A stretch of DNA of 64,000 nucleotides. It comes from Larkinella knui. GTDB taxonomy: Bacteria > Bacteroidota > Bacteroidia > Cytophagales > Spirosomataceae. The position numbers and the translations under genes were made by a program. The notes below the pieces were generated by a model, which did no database searches, was not told the DNA's origin, and worked only from the letters and a program-made list of their open reading frames with translations. This document shows, piece after piece, positions 27,587 to 36,926 of the stretch; the first letter of the stretch is position 1, and every line of letters begins with the position of its first letter. The stretch covers positions 1,707,487 through 1,771,486 of the forward strand of contig NZ_RQJP01000001.1 in assembly GCF_003858645.1 (NCBI RefSeq), read 5' to 3'.

Positions 27587-27776
27587 TAAGGACGCTCCTC
27601 CGGAGCTATAATCAATGCTGGACGGCCCATTTTCTATTAACAGGACGCTCCTCCGGAGCGACACAGAGCTATAATTAATGGTGAACGGCCGATTTTCTAT
27701 GAACAGAGCGCTCCTCCGGAGCTAGCTGCAATTTTGGGCGATGGAATTTCTATGAACAGGACGCTCCTCCGGAGCT
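27587..27776 (-). repeat. Hairpin-repeat array 1, reverse arm (4 units)
   Basis: Reverse-oriented units at about 27587, 27634, 27697 and 27750 (CTATTAACAGGACGCTCC and close variants). The spacer carrying TTTTGGGCGATGGAATTTC is the complement of the spacer after the second forward unit, so the two arms form one large imperfect inverted repeat. Confidence 0.88.
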
Positions 27777-27815
27777 ACACCGCACTACACGCTATGGAGG
27801 GCAACCCGGTTCTAT

Positions 27816-27840
27816 GAAATGCCCCTGCCAGGGGCATTTC
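27816..27840. terminator. 12-bp hairpin at the GH127 side of array 1
   Basis: GAAATGCCCCTG and CAGGGGCATTTC flank a single base. It lies between array 1 and the stop of the GH127 gene at 27891 and can act as its terminator. There is no T tract. Confidence 0.5.
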
Positions 27841-27890
27841 GTTACAACAACAACTTTGGCAAACGTTATGGGATTTTGACCCGAAACCGG

Positions 27891-29870
27891 TTAGTCCGTT
27901 AATTTCACTTGTTTTGCTTTGGTTGGCAACCAGACCTGCATCGGACTTTTGCCCCGATTGGCCCAGACGTAATACGGAATAGCCGTGATGTTCTTCATTT
28001 CCGTCACCACACTCGATCCATCCGCCGAAGGGCCAACCACCGGAACATTGGCCTGGATGGCCACAACCGGCTCGGTACTAACCTGATAGGGCTTGGTGGT
28101 AAACGTCGTTTGAGCAGGCACCAGCAGGTTCCAGGCCTGCCCATTGTTGTCGGCACCCTCCACGCAATACACCAACGGGCCGCGTTGGATGGCCACGCGG
28201 TCGTTGGCCGCCACCAGTTCATTTTTAGCCACCACCCGCTTCACGTCCATCGGCAGATTCAGTTCAAGTATGTCGCCTTTCTTCCAGGTGCGATTGACGA
28301 CCACATAGCCGTTTTGCTCGCGGTATTCGACGGGCTTCCCGTTCAATTGAACCGAAATCTGGCCCTTGCTGTCGTCCGAAAACCGGTACAAATCGCCCGG
28401 CACCGGCACGTTACTCACCCAACCCGGTATCCGCAGATTCACGGCAAATGGCGTTTTTTTTGCCGGATTCAGCATCAATTTCACATTCCCTTCCCAGGGA
28501 TAATTCGTTTCCAACTGAACCGGAACGTCGCTTTTACCGATTTTCAGCGTCGTATTGCTGCCAATGTAGAGATTGACCCAAAGACCCGAATCATTTTTGC
28601 CATAAATGTAATCGCCCAGCGACGCCACCAGCCGGGCAATGTTCGACGGACAGCAGGCCGTTCCGAACCACTCGCTGCGGGCGGTATTTCCGGTGGAAGC
28701 CAATGGGTTGCCGTAAAAAAACCGGTCGCCGGACAGGCTCAGCCCATCCAGTGCGCCGTTGTAGAGACTTCGTTCCAGCACGTCGATGTATTTGGCTTCG
28801 CCCGTCAGCAGGTTCATCCGCTGATTCCAGAAAACCATCCCGACCGACGCGCAGGTTTCGCAATAGGCGGTTTCGTTGGGCAGATCGTAATCCAGCGAAA
28901 ACCCTTCGTTCTTGCCCGACGAACCGATGCCGCCCGTGATGTACATATTCCGGTAGACGACGTCTTCCCAAACGGTTTTCATGGCATTCATATAGCCCGC
29001 GTCGTTGGTCGTTGCCGCCACATCTGCCGCCCCGGTATACAGGTACATGGCCCGCACTGCGTGTCCGGTAATTTCCTTCTGGGCTTTCACCGGCAGGTCA
29101 TCCTGACAATAGGCCGGTGTTTTCCACTGATCCCAGATCTTGCCAACTCCGAAGCCCCGCCCGCGCTGATCGAGAAACCAGTCGGCCAGCTTCAAATACC
29201 GGTCGTTTTTAGTCTGGTGATACAGCTTCATCAGCGCCAGTTCAATTTCCTGGTGGCCGCTGACCCAGTGGCGATTGGGTTGCCGGAATGTTGCGTCGAT
29301 GTGGTCGGCAAACCGGATGGCGACGTCCAGCAATTTCCGTTTTCCGGTGGTATTGTAATACGCCACGGCGGCTTCGATGAGGTGACCGGCGCAGTAGTCT
29401 TCGTGCTTCTCCATGTCGGTCCAGCGCTGGTCCAGGCCAACCAGCGTATAATACGTATTCAGGTAACCGTCAGGCTGTTGGGCCGCGGCAATCTTATCGA
29501 TCCACTCGTCGGCTTTCTTTTCAAGTTCGGCGTCGGGGCGGTTTTTCAACGAATAGGCAATGGCTTCCAGGGCTTTGTATACATCGCTGTCGTCGTAATA
29601 AATTCCTTCGTGTTTCTCGTGCTGGCCGCGTTTCACTTTCTCAAAATTCCGGATGCGGCCCGTCTTTTCTTCCGTCTGAAAAATACAGGCCTGCAAGGTG
29701 GCCGTAGCGACTTTATCGAGCTTCGGACGCCAGAAACGATCGGTAATATCAACCTGCGAAAAGCGAACGGGTTCAAACCGCTTCACCGGTATTTGCGCAT
29801 CGACGGCCAAACTCACCGTGGCAGATAAAACCGTTGCAAAAACTCGAAATCGGGTGGTCATTGGCGTCAT
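27891..29870 (-). CDS. GH127 beta-L-arabinofuranosidase family protein
   Basis: The 659-residue protein has a signal peptide (RFRVFATVLSATVSLAVDAQ) and an (alpha/alpha)6 barrel. The zinc and catalytic site of the GH127/DUF1680 family is clear: Glu and Cys in NETAYCETCASVG near residue 345 and the vicinal cysteines in GTACCPSNIARL near 415, of which the second is the nucleophile in characterised members. C-terminal beta-sandwich domains carry NLRIPGWVSN. The family releases beta-L-arabinofuranose from plant glycoproteins or arabinans. Array 1 separates it from the convergent oxidoreductase gene. Start at 29870 or the second ATG four codons later (29858). Confidence 0.92.
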   Translation of the reverse strand: MTPMTTRFRVFATVLSATVSLAVDAQIPVKRFEPVRFSQVDITDRFWRPKLDKVATATLQACIFQTEEKTGRIRNFEKVKRGQHEKHEGIYYDDSDVYKALEAIAYSLKNRPDAELEKKADEWIDKIAAAQQPDGYLNTYYTLVGLDQRWTDMEKHEDYCAGHLIEAAVAYYNTTGKRKLLDVAIRFADHIDATFRQPNRHWVSGHQEIELALMKLYHQTKNDRYLKLADWFLDQRGRGFGVGKIWDQWKTPAYCQDDLPVKAQKEITGHAVRAMYLYTGAADVAATTNDAGYMNAMKTVWEDVVYRNMYITGGIGSSGKNEGFSLDYDLPNETAYCETCASVGMVFWNQRMNLLTGEAKYIDVLERSLYNGALDGLSLSGDRFFYGNPLASTGNTARSEWFGTACCPSNIARLVASLGDYIYGKNDSGLWVNLYIGSNTTLKIGKSDVPVQLETNYPWEGNVKLMLNPAKKTPFAVNLRIPGWVSNVPVPGDLYRFSDDSKGQISVQLNGKPVEYREQNGYVVVNRTWKKGDILELNLPMDVKRVVAKNELVAANDRVAIQRGPLVYCVEGADNNGQAWNLLVPAQTTFTTKPYQVSTEPVVAIQANVPVVGPSADGSSVVTEMKNITAIPYYVWANRGKSPMQVWLPTKAKQVKLTD

Positions 29871-30034
29871 ACAGGTTTAGGATCGAGGCAAAGCAGAATT
29901 CAAAAATAGAAGGAATTGATCAAAGTTTTGCAACGCTCCAAGACAACCCGACGGGTTTTGCATTATTTTGTGGCAAGCGCGGGTTATGGCGTAACTTGCA
30001 GGGGATTACTCAAACCAACCTCCACCCGTAGTTC

Positions 30035-33000
30035 ATGCTGAACCGTTCTGCTGACCAAGCCTATTGTCTGGAAATGGTTACCATTTCGACCCTGACTGAT
30101 GGAATCTTGTTGAAACACAGCTCAGCATCCGCCTTTTCAACGGGCAGTTATACCGACATTCAGGCCATCGACCTCACCGTCGACCAAGGCACCTTTTCCA
30201 ACACGTCCCGGGAGATTCATTTTCCACTGGTCACCGTCCACCAATCGGACGAATCCCTCCGTATTTCCTGCGCGTGCCAGGCCCCCAAAGACCGGTTATG
30301 CGAGCATCAGGTTCAGGTTTTATCGAGCATTATCAGACGAAAAGAATTCCGGATCTTTTTTGACCAGGGGCTGCGTTATGAAGCCATCAAAACGGTAGCC
30401 AAAGCGTATGGCTTAGAAAATGAGCGGCAGCTGGATTCTTTTTTTCAGGTTGAGTATCAGAGCAAATCCTTCACCATCACGCCCAAAAGCCCGGAACTCC
30501 TGCGGTTTTCGGCAGCAGACAAAGAATCACTGATCGCGAATTTATTGCCCGGATCAGCCCGTCACGAACCGGTTTCGGACGAGCAGACCCCGAATGTGAA
30601 ACGAATTATCGTTTTTACGAAACCCCGCTATTCCGATCAGTTCTGTCTGGAGCTTTTTGAGGCTTCGACCACCCGGGAAGGGAAAGTAAAGAATCCGCTG
30701 ACATCGGTTCAGCCGCTTGAATTGATCAGCCGGATCGAGCAACTGAATGAACTGAAATTCTATTCGGCTCTGGCCAAATTTCAGAACCAGCACCGCACCA
30801 AAAAAACGGGGACGGATCTGGAAGGCTTGCGGCTGGTGGCCGGCAATCCCACGAAGCTGTCGTTTTATTACCACGATAGCCGGGTTTCGGAAAACATTTC
30901 CTCCCACTCGCTCATTCCGGTGAAGGTGCAAACGTTGCGGGCCGACCTCCGTTTAGCCGTTCGTCAAATCGATCCGTTTTATGAAATCCGGGGAACGCTG
31001 ACGGTCGATGGCGCCACGCAGGAGTTGCATACCCTCGTTCTCAAATACGACTATTTCATTCTGCTCAACGACACCTTGTATTTAATCGATAATCCTGATT
31101 ATCTGCGGGTTATCGAGTTTTTTGGCAAGAAAGGCAGCAGAATTAACATTCACCAGTCGAAGTACACCGAGTTTCGGGAAGCGGTTTTGTCCAGACTCGA
31201 AAGCCAGATTCGGATCACCTATTCGTATTTACAACCCGCAACGTCCGCTCAGCTCGCCGAGAACGGGTTCGATCAGGAGCGCGAACGGATCATTTACCTG
31301 GCCGATTCCGAAGAGTATGTCATTCTGACGCCGGTGATGAAGTATGGAACCGTTGAGGTTCCCGTTTTATCTAAAAAACAGATTTATTCGGTTGACAGCA
31401 AGGGCAAACCGTTCACGGTGGAGCGCGACGAAACGGCGGAGATTCAGTTTACGATGGCCGTTGCCAATCAACACGCTCATTTTCAGGAGCAATTGGAACA
31501 AAGCTATTTTTACCTGCACAAAAAACACTTCCTGGATGAAAGCTGGTTTTTGGACACTTTCGACGCCTGGAACAGCCAGAACATCCGGATTCTGGGTTTT
31601 AATACCCTGAAAAATAACCGGCTCAATCCGAACAAAGCCAAGGTTTCGGTGGTGGTCAACAGCGGTTTGAACTGGTTCGAAACCGAACTGGGCGTTTCCT
31701 ACGGCAAGCAAAAAGCCTCCCTGAAAAACCTCCACAAAGCCGTAAAAAACAAGAGTCGGTTTGTGCAACTCGACGACGGGACGCAGGGCGTGTTGCCCAG
31801 CGAATGGCTCGAGCGGTTTTCGGCCTATTTTCAGGCGGGTGAAGTGGTGGATGAACGGATTCGAACACCCCGGATCAGCTTTTCGGATTTGCGGCAGGTG
31901 TACGACGATGGCCAGCTCAGCAGCGGGGTTTTGAACCAGCTAACTTCGCTTGCCACCCAGTTTGCTGATTTTCAATCCATTCAACCCGTCCCCGTCCCCG
32001 GTGAGCTACAGGCGTCGCTGCGGGATTACCAGAAAGAAGGGCTGAACTGGTTGAATTTTCTGGACGAAATGGGCTTTGGCGGCTGCCTGGCCGACGACAT
32101 GGGGCTCGGAAAGACGCTCCAGATTATTGCCTTTCTGCTGGTTCAAAAGGCCAAAAACCGCCGGCTTGCCAACCTGGTCGTTGTGCCGACTTCCCTTTTG
32201 TTCAACTGGCAGGCCGAAGTGGAAAAATTTGCCCCAACGCTCCGGATCTACACCTTTTACGGCACGAACCGCACGCTCAAAAAGCAGGATTTCGACCAGT
32301 ACGATCTGATTCTGACGTCCTACGGCACGCTCGTCTCCGACATCCGATCGCTAAAAGACCATTCGTTTAATTACATCATTCTGGATGAATCGCAGGCCAT
32401 CAAAAATCCGGAATCACTCCGGTATCAGGCCGTGCGGTTGTTGCAATCGCGCAATAAACTGGTGCTGACCGGCACGCCCATCGAAAACCACACGTTCGAT
32501 CTGTTTGGCCAGCTTTCGTTTGCCTGTCCGGGTTTGTTGGGCAATTTTCATTATTTCAAAGCGCATTATTCGACACCCATCGACAAATTCGATGACCGGA
32601 AACGGGCCCGCGAACTCCAGCAGAAAATCAATCCATTTATTCTGCGCCGGACCAAAGCGCAGGTAGCCAAGGAGTTACCGGACAAAACCGAGATGATTCT
32701 CCATTGTGAAATGGGGCCGCAGCAGCGGAAGGTATACGACGCCTACGAACGGGAATTCCGCCATTTTCTGCTGACGACGAAGGAAGGCGACATTCCGCGG
32801 GAACGCCTGCACGTGTTGCAGGGCCTCACCAAACTGCGGCAGATTTGCAACTCCGCCGTCCTGCTCAACGATGAGGAAGATTACGGCGACGCGTCGGCCA
32901 AGATCGACGTACTGATGGAGCAGATTGACACCAAATCTCCGCAGCACAAGATCCTGGTTTTTTCACAATTCGTTTCCATGCTCGATCTAATCAGGAAACA

Positions 33001-33400
33001 GCTGGAAATCAGACAAATCGGGTTCGAATACCTGACCGGCCAAACCACCAACCGGGCCGACCGCGTCAACCGGTTTCAAACCGACGAAACCGTTCGGGTC
33101 TTTTTAATCAGCCTGAAAGCGGGCGGAACGGGCCTGAATTTAACCCAGGCCGACTACGTCTATCTGGTCGATCCGTGGTGGAATCCGGCGGTCGAAAACC
33201 AGGCCATCGACCGGAGTTACCGCATTGGGCAGAAAAAAAACGTAGTCGCTGTTCGGCTGATCTGTCCCGATACGATCGAGGAAAAGATTCTGGAGCTTCA
33301 GGAAGCCAAAAAAGAACGGGCCGATCACCTGGTCAAAACCGATACATCCATTTTGAAATCGCTGAACCGGAATGATTTGTTGAACTTGTTGCGGGATTAG
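30035..33400 (+). CDS. SWIM zinc-finger SNF2-family helicase
   Basis: The 1,121-residue protein starts with a region holding a SWIM motif, Cys79-x-Cys81-x7-Cys89-x-His91 (SCACQAPKDRLCEHQ). The SNF2 ATPase is at the C-terminus: Walker A LADDMGLGKTLQI near residue 687, DExx box as ILDESQAIKN, and motif III VLTGTPIENHT. Motifs V-VI are FLISLKAGGTGLNLTQA and QAIDRSYRIGQKK. It is a DNA-dependent ATPase of the bacterial HepA/SNF2 type, probably remodelling protein-DNA complexes or RNA polymerase. An alternative start is ATG 30074. It stands alone, so no defence-system partner is visible. Confidence 0.9.
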   Translation: MLNRSADQAYCLEMVTISTLTDGILLKHSSASAFSTGSYTDIQAIDLTVDQGTFSNTSREIHFPLVTVHQSDESLRISCACQAPKDRLCEHQVQVLSSIIRRKEFRIFFDQGLRYEAIKTVAKAYGLENERQLDSFFQVEYQSKSFTITPKSPELLRFSAADKESLIANLLPGSARHEPVSDEQTPNVKRIIVFTKPRYSDQFCLELFEASTTREGKVKNPLTSVQPLELISRIEQLNELKFYSALAKFQNQHRTKKTGTDLEGLRLVAGNPTKLSFYYHDSRVSENISSHSLIPVKVQTLRADLRLAVRQIDPFYEIRGTLTVDGATQELHTLVLKYDYFILLNDTLYLIDNPDYLRVIEFFGKKGSRINIHQSKYTEFREAVLSRLESQIRITYSYLQPATSAQLAENGFDQERERIIYLADSEEYVILTPVMKYGTVEVPVLSKKQIYSVDSKGKPFTVERDETAEIQFTMAVANQHAHFQEQLEQSYFYLHKKHFLDESWFLDTFDAWNSQNIRILGFNTLKNNRLNPNKAKVSVVVNSGLNWFETELGVSYGKQKASLKNLHKAVKNKSRFVQLDDGTQGVLPSEWLERFSAYFQAGEVVDERIRTPRISFSDLRQVYDDGQLSSGVLNQLTSLATQFADFQSIQPVPVPGELQASLRDYQKEGLNWLNFLDEMGFGGCLADDMGLGKTLQIIAFLLVQKAKNRRLANLVVVPTSLLFNWQAEVEKFAPTLRIYTFYGTNRTLKKQDFDQYDLILTSYGTLVSDIRSLKDHSFNYIILDESQAIKNPESLRYQAVRLLQSRNKLVLTGTPIENHTFDLFGQLSFACPGLLGNFHYFKAHYSTPIDKFDDRKRARELQQKINPFILRRTKAQVAKELPDKTEMILHCEMGPQQRKVYDAYEREFRHFLLTTKEGDIPRERLHVLQGLTKLRQICNSAVLLNDEEDYGDASAKIDVLMEQIDTKSPQHKILVFSQFVSMLDLIRKQLEIRQIGFEYLTGQTTNRADRVNRFQTDETVRVFLISLKAGGTGLNLTQADYVYLVDPWWNPAVENQAIDRSYRIGQKKNVVAVRLICPDTIEEKILELQEAKKERADHLVKTDTSILKSLNRNDLLNLLRD

Positions 33401-33512
33401 GGATTAGCTTTTACCCCGTTGCCGTTAAATAAAAACTAGGCTGTTCTCTGCCTAAAATACAGCAATTTAGTATGGTTTAAAACGGACCTTTCTTCCCAAA
33501 TTCTCCCGAACC

Positions 33513-34244
33513 ATGCAATCCTTCAACCGAAAGAAATTCTTCGAGACGTACCGCAACCGTTTCGGAAAACTGACCCAGCCGCTGGTCGATGCGCTGGATT
33601 TTCTGATTGACCAGATCGAGCAGGATGACCGCTTTGGCGACTCCGAAAAAGACCGCCGGCAACTGGCTTATTGTCTGGCAACCTTCAAATGGGAAACCGC
33701 CCACACGATGGCACCGATCGACGAATTTGGCACCGAGGAGCGTTTCAACCGGTTGTATGGCCCGGGCACGGCGGTTGGAAAGGTGCTGGGCAACACGCAG
33801 CCCGGCGACGGCGCGCGTTTCAAGGGTCGCGGCTATGTGCAGTTAACGGGTCGGAATAATTACAAACGCGCCGGAAGTTTCCTCAACGTCGACCTGATTT
33901 CCGATCCCCCGCTGGCGAAAAACCCGGAGCTGGCGTATCGAATTGCCGTTCAGGGCATGAAAGAAGGCTGGTTTACCGGCAAACGGCTCGACCAGTTTAT
34001 CAAGGACAACGTGGCACCCGAATACGAAAAAGCCCGCGCCATCATCAACGGTTCAGACAAGGCCCAGACCATCGCCGATATGGCGCGTCGGTTCGATGAG
34101 GTTTTGCTGTCGGCCCTGCCAGCTGCGGTTTCACTGACCCGGGGTGCCCAACTCAGGGCACCCGCGAAAAGAGCGCCCCGCCGGAAAAATTCGGCAACCA
34201 CCAACGTAAAACAACTCCGTTCGCCCCGAAAAGTAGAAGGCTAA
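33513..34244 (+). CDS. GH19-like lysozyme/chitinase-family protein without signal peptide
   Basis: The 243-residue protein resembles the compact GH19 fold of phage and bacterial endolysins. It has catalytic-region glutamates in TFKWETAHTMAPIDEFG, then the family signature GDGARFKGRGYVQLTGRNNYKRAG and a C-terminal helical part (EYEKARAIINGSDKAQTIADMA). The last 40 residues are basic and disordered (RAPAKRAPRRKNSATTN). It has no signal peptide, as with endolysins that need a holin or lysis, but no phage genes surround it. It probably cleaves peptidoglycan or chitin-like chains. Confidence 0.8.
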   Translation: MQSFNRKKFFETYRNRFGKLTQPLVDALDFLIDQIEQDDRFGDSEKDRRQLAYCLATFKWETAHTMAPIDEFGTEERFNRLYGPGTAVGKVLGNTQPGDGARFKGRGYVQLTGRNNYKRAGSFLNVDLISDPPLAKNPELAYRIAVQGMKEGWFTGKRLDQFIKDNVAPEYEKARAIINGSDKAQTIADMARRFDEVLLSALPAAVSLTRGAQLRAPAKRAPRRKNSATTNVKQLRSPRKVEG

Positions 34245-34378
34245 CCGGGGGTTTCGGTGTACGGTATCCGGTGAAGGTGCTGACGCCAAAACCGGGTATC
34301 GTAAACCATAAATTTTAACGTGTAAAGCCACTTATTGGGCCGGTCTTGTTAAGTTTGAGGTTTGAAACCTGACCGGAA

Positions 34379-35881
34379 ATGGCTGCAATTCCCCTGCTTT
34401 CTTTGCATAATGTCACCGTTCGCCGGCCCGCGGGCCCGGTTTTACAAACCCTCGACTGGACGTTAAACGCCGGAGAACACTGGGCGATTCTGGGGCCAAC
34501 GAGTTCGGGCAAAAGCTCATTTCTGGATGCGCTGGCGGGTCGTCTGCCGGTCGCAACCGGAACCTATTCGCACCCGGCTGGCGTCTTGCGGGAGGTGGTC
34601 GAGGAGGTCGCCAATGATTACCAGTTCGACCGGCAGGTAGCTTCGTCGGCCCGGTATTACCAGCAACGGTTCAACGCCGATTCGGCCGAAGAATCGCCGA
34701 CGGTCTGGGAGGTTTTGCAACACCGCATCAAGCCCACGGGAACCGTCAACGAGCAGTCGGTTTCGTTGCCGCCCCCGGCTTTCCCGGAACACTGGCTTGC
34801 CGAAGTAGCTGACTGGGTGCACATTACCCACCTGCTGGATCGCCACCTCACTTCCCTTTCCAACGGCGAAACCCGCCGGACGCTGCTGGCGCGCTCGCTT
34901 TTGCGCCGACCCAAAATCCTGCTGCTCGACAATCCGTTCGGCGGTCTGGACGTTCGCAGCCGGGAGCGGCTGCACGGTATTCTGAACCGCATTGCGGCCG
35001 AAGGAACGACGCTGGTGCTGGTGACGACGCCCCGTGAAATTCCGGATTGCATCACGCACGTGGTTGAATTGAATGCGGGGCAAATCAGCTGGCAGGGACT
35101 GAAAGCCGAAATGCCGTCCGTGCCCGAATCCGCCCCCGAAACCCTGACCGACCCGGTTCTGCTGCCCCGCTGGCTGAACACCTCCGCCCTGCCGTTCACG
35201 TTCGCCGTCCGAATGCGCGATGTTTCGGTGAGTTACGGTGAGAAAGTGGTGCTGGAATCGATCAACTGGGCGGTGCGCCGGGGCGAGAAATGGGCCGTTC
35301 TGGGCCCCAACGGTTCGGGAAAATCCACGCTGCTGAGTTTGATCACGGCGGACAATCCGCAAAGTTACCGCAATGATTATGAGCTCTTTGATCGAAAACG
35401 GGGCACCGGCGAGAGCATTTGGGACATCAAACGCAACATCGGTTTCGTGTCGCCGGAACTCCATCTTTACTTTCCCCGCGAGCAACCCGTCTGGAAAGTG
35501 GTGGCTTCGGGCTTGTTCGACACGGCGGGTTTGTTTCGAAAAATGACGCCCGAACAAACCGAACAAATTGAGTTCATGCTGGATTTACTGCGCATTCAGT
35601 ACCTCCGCGACAAGCGGCTTTCCCAACTCTCGACGGGCGAACAACGCTGGGTGCTGCTGGCCCGGGCTCTGGCCAAAAATCCGCCCCTGCTCGTGCTCGA
35701 CGAACCCTGTCAAAACCTCGATCCGGCCCACATCGCCCGTTTTCGGGATCTGGTGGATGAGCTGTGTCAGTCGGACGAACGAACGTTGCTGTATGTTTCG
35801 CACTACGCCGAGGAGATTCCAACATGTGTCACCAAGGTGTTGCGGCTGGATGCGGGAAGAGGGACGATTGAGCGGTTTTAA
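34379..35881 (+). CDS. ModF-like tandem ABC ATPase
   Basis: A 500-residue soluble protein with two ABC ATPase domains. Domain 1: Walker A GPTSSGKSS near residue 40, signature LSNGETRRTLLARSLL, Walker B ILLLDNPFGGLD with Asn in place of the catalytic Glu. Domain 2: Walker A GPNGSGKST near 315, signature LSTGEQRWVLLARAL, Walker B LLVLDEPCQNLD with the Glu intact. This matches the ModF/PhrA-like COG1119 group, an ATPase family without membrane partner in its neighbourhood and of unclear role. One site is therefore probably hydrolysis-poor. Confidence 0.85.
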   Translation: MAAIPLLSLHNVTVRRPAGPVLQTLDWTLNAGEHWAILGPTSSGKSSFLDALAGRLPVATGTYSHPAGVLREVVEEVANDYQFDRQVASSARYYQQRFNADSAEESPTVWEVLQHRIKPTGTVNEQSVSLPPPAFPEHWLAEVADWVHITHLLDRHLTSLSNGETRRTLLARSLLRRPKILLLDNPFGGLDVRSRERLHGILNRIAAEGTTLVLVTTPREIPDCITHVVELNAGQISWQGLKAEMPSVPESAPETLTDPVLLPRWLNTSALPFTFAVRMRDVSVSYGEKVVLESINWAVRRGEKWAVLGPNGSGKSTLLSLITADNPQSYRNDYELFDRKRGTGESIWDIKRNIGFVSPELHLYFPREQPVWKVVASGLFDTAGLFRKMTPEQTEQIEFMLDLLRIQYLRDKRLSQLSTGEQRWVLLARALAKNPPLLVLDEPCQNLDPAHIARFRDLVDELCQSDERTLLYVSHYAEEIPTCVTKVLRLDAGRGTIERF

Positions 35882-35946
35882 TTCAACTACGGTCAATGCC
35901 TATTCCATAATTTTGCTTATTTTCGGAGAAGAAAAATGAAAGCGAT

Positions 35947-36177
35947 ATGTCTGTAACTGAATTAAAAGAACAAATGCATCGTCAGATCGATTTGTTGAAT
36001 GACGAAAACGACATAGAAGACTTGTCGGCTACCATTGATTTTTTCTTCAACAGCCGGGAAATTCATTTTGATAGTAACCATCCTGATTTTGTAGCTCAAC
36101 TGGAAAATTCATTAGAAAATGCCAACAAGCAGCCGGGAATCAGTACGGGCGAATTACGTGAAAAGAGGAGATTTTAA
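35947..36177 (+). CDS. Small antitoxin-like protein
   Basis: A 76-residue acidic protein: an N-terminal helix (MSVTELKEQMHRQIDLLNDE), a segment resembling antitoxins that pair with RelE/ParE toxins, and a basic end (STGELREKRRF). No toxin gene follows; the next 87 bases hold only an imperfect hairpin (GTAAGG/CCTTTAC) before the convergent tetR gene. It could be an orphan antitoxin or unrelated. Confidence 0.5.
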   Translation: MSVTELKEQMHRQIDLLNDENDIEDLSATIDFFFNSREIHFDSNHPDFVAQLENSLENANKQPGISTGELREKRRF

Positions 36178-36264
36178 TCTTGAATTTGATAGACGCGAGA
36201 CGAAAAAGGTAAGGTGCGCCTTTACGGCCGACGACGGTTGGGGGACAATTGAGTAAACGATTCC

Positions 36265-36870
36265 TTATAAACTCGCCAGAAACCGCTGAATATCGTCCTT
36301 CCCTTTCTCCGTCGCATACGGTATAAATAATTTAGCCAGCAACGTGATGTATTGCGTGATCTGTTCCGGCGGACTCAGGTGACGAAACGACAGGGCGGCT
36401 TCGGAAATCCAGAACCGGGCCGCCAGCGTGACAACCGATACCAGAAAATCCGTATCGGCTTCCGGAACCAGATACCCAAAGGCTTGCAGCGACGACAGAT
36501 TGGCCACGATGGTCGAATACCGCTTTTTTTCCGTCTCTTTGTACCGCGCCGAAATCACCTTGTTCTGCTCCATCAGGTGCACAAAACTCAGCAACAGACA
36601 CCGGTATTGAACGTGATTCTCAAAGACATGGCGATACTGGTTCAGAAACGAAAACAGGCTGCGGTTTTCCTCTCCCATGGTTCGTTCGTTCAAGGCCGAA
36701 AGGTCCTGGGCCAGCCGGTTTACCAGGTCGTCTTTGGTCGGAAAATAATAGGTGATGTTGCCAACCCGGATGCCCAGCGTAGCCGCCAGTTCCCGCAGGC
36801 CAACGTACTCAATTCCCCGTTCATTGAACATTTCTAACGCTTTACCGACGATTTTTTCCTCTTTGGTCAT
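36265..36870 (-). CDS. TetR-family transcriptional regulator
   Basis: The 201-residue protein has an N-terminal TetR helix-turn-helix (EKIVGKALEMFNERG, then LRELAATLGIRVGNITYYF, residues about 5-50). A helical ligand-binding domain follows, with an extended C-terminus (ITLLAKLFIPYATEKGK). It is divergent from the cupin gene, and the 56-base gap contains the dyad GGACA-A-TGTCC within a strong promoter. Repression of the cupin gene, and possibly of itself, is likely. Confidence 0.9.
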   Translation of the reverse strand: MTKEEKIVGKALEMFNERGIEYVGLRELAATLGIRVGNITYYFPTKDDLVNRLAQDLSALNERTMGEENRSLFSFLNQYRHVFENHVQYRCLLLSFVHLMEQNKVISARYKETEKKRYSTIVANLSSLQAFGYLVPEADTDFLVSVVTLAARFWISEAALSFRHLSPPEQITQYITLLAKLFIPYATEKGKDDIQRFLASL

Positions 36871-36877
36871 TTTGAAA

Positions 36878-36908
36878 TTTGGACAATGTCCTAAACATAC
36901 TAAGTTTG
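36878..36908 (+). promoter_or_regulatory. Consensus Bacteroidota promoter with TetR operator for the cupin gene
   Basis: TTTG at 36878-36881, a 19-base spacer and a perfect TAAGTTTG at 36901-36908 match the Bacteroidota sigma-factor consensus. The dyad GGACAATGTCC (36881-36891) lies between the two boxes, where a bound TetR dimer would block initiation. Confidence 0.75.
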
Positions 36909-36926
36909 GAAAAAACTTACAAAAAA

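Noticed and set aside
27336-27776. Insertion sequence or MITE with terminal inverted repeats
   Set aside because: There are many short units rather than two ends, no target-site duplication is visible, and no transposase is coded in the window.
27909-29828. 639-codon plus-strand open frame
   Set aside because: It is antisense to the GH127 gene, which has its full set of catalytic residues.
30035-33400. Part of a phage-defence island (SNF2 helicase)
   Set aside because: No nuclease, methyltransferase or other defence gene lies nearby; the neighbours are glycan and lysozyme genes.
35947-36264. Complete toxin-antitoxin pair
   Set aside because: Only the antitoxin-like protein is seen; the following bases encode no toxin before the convergent tetR gene.
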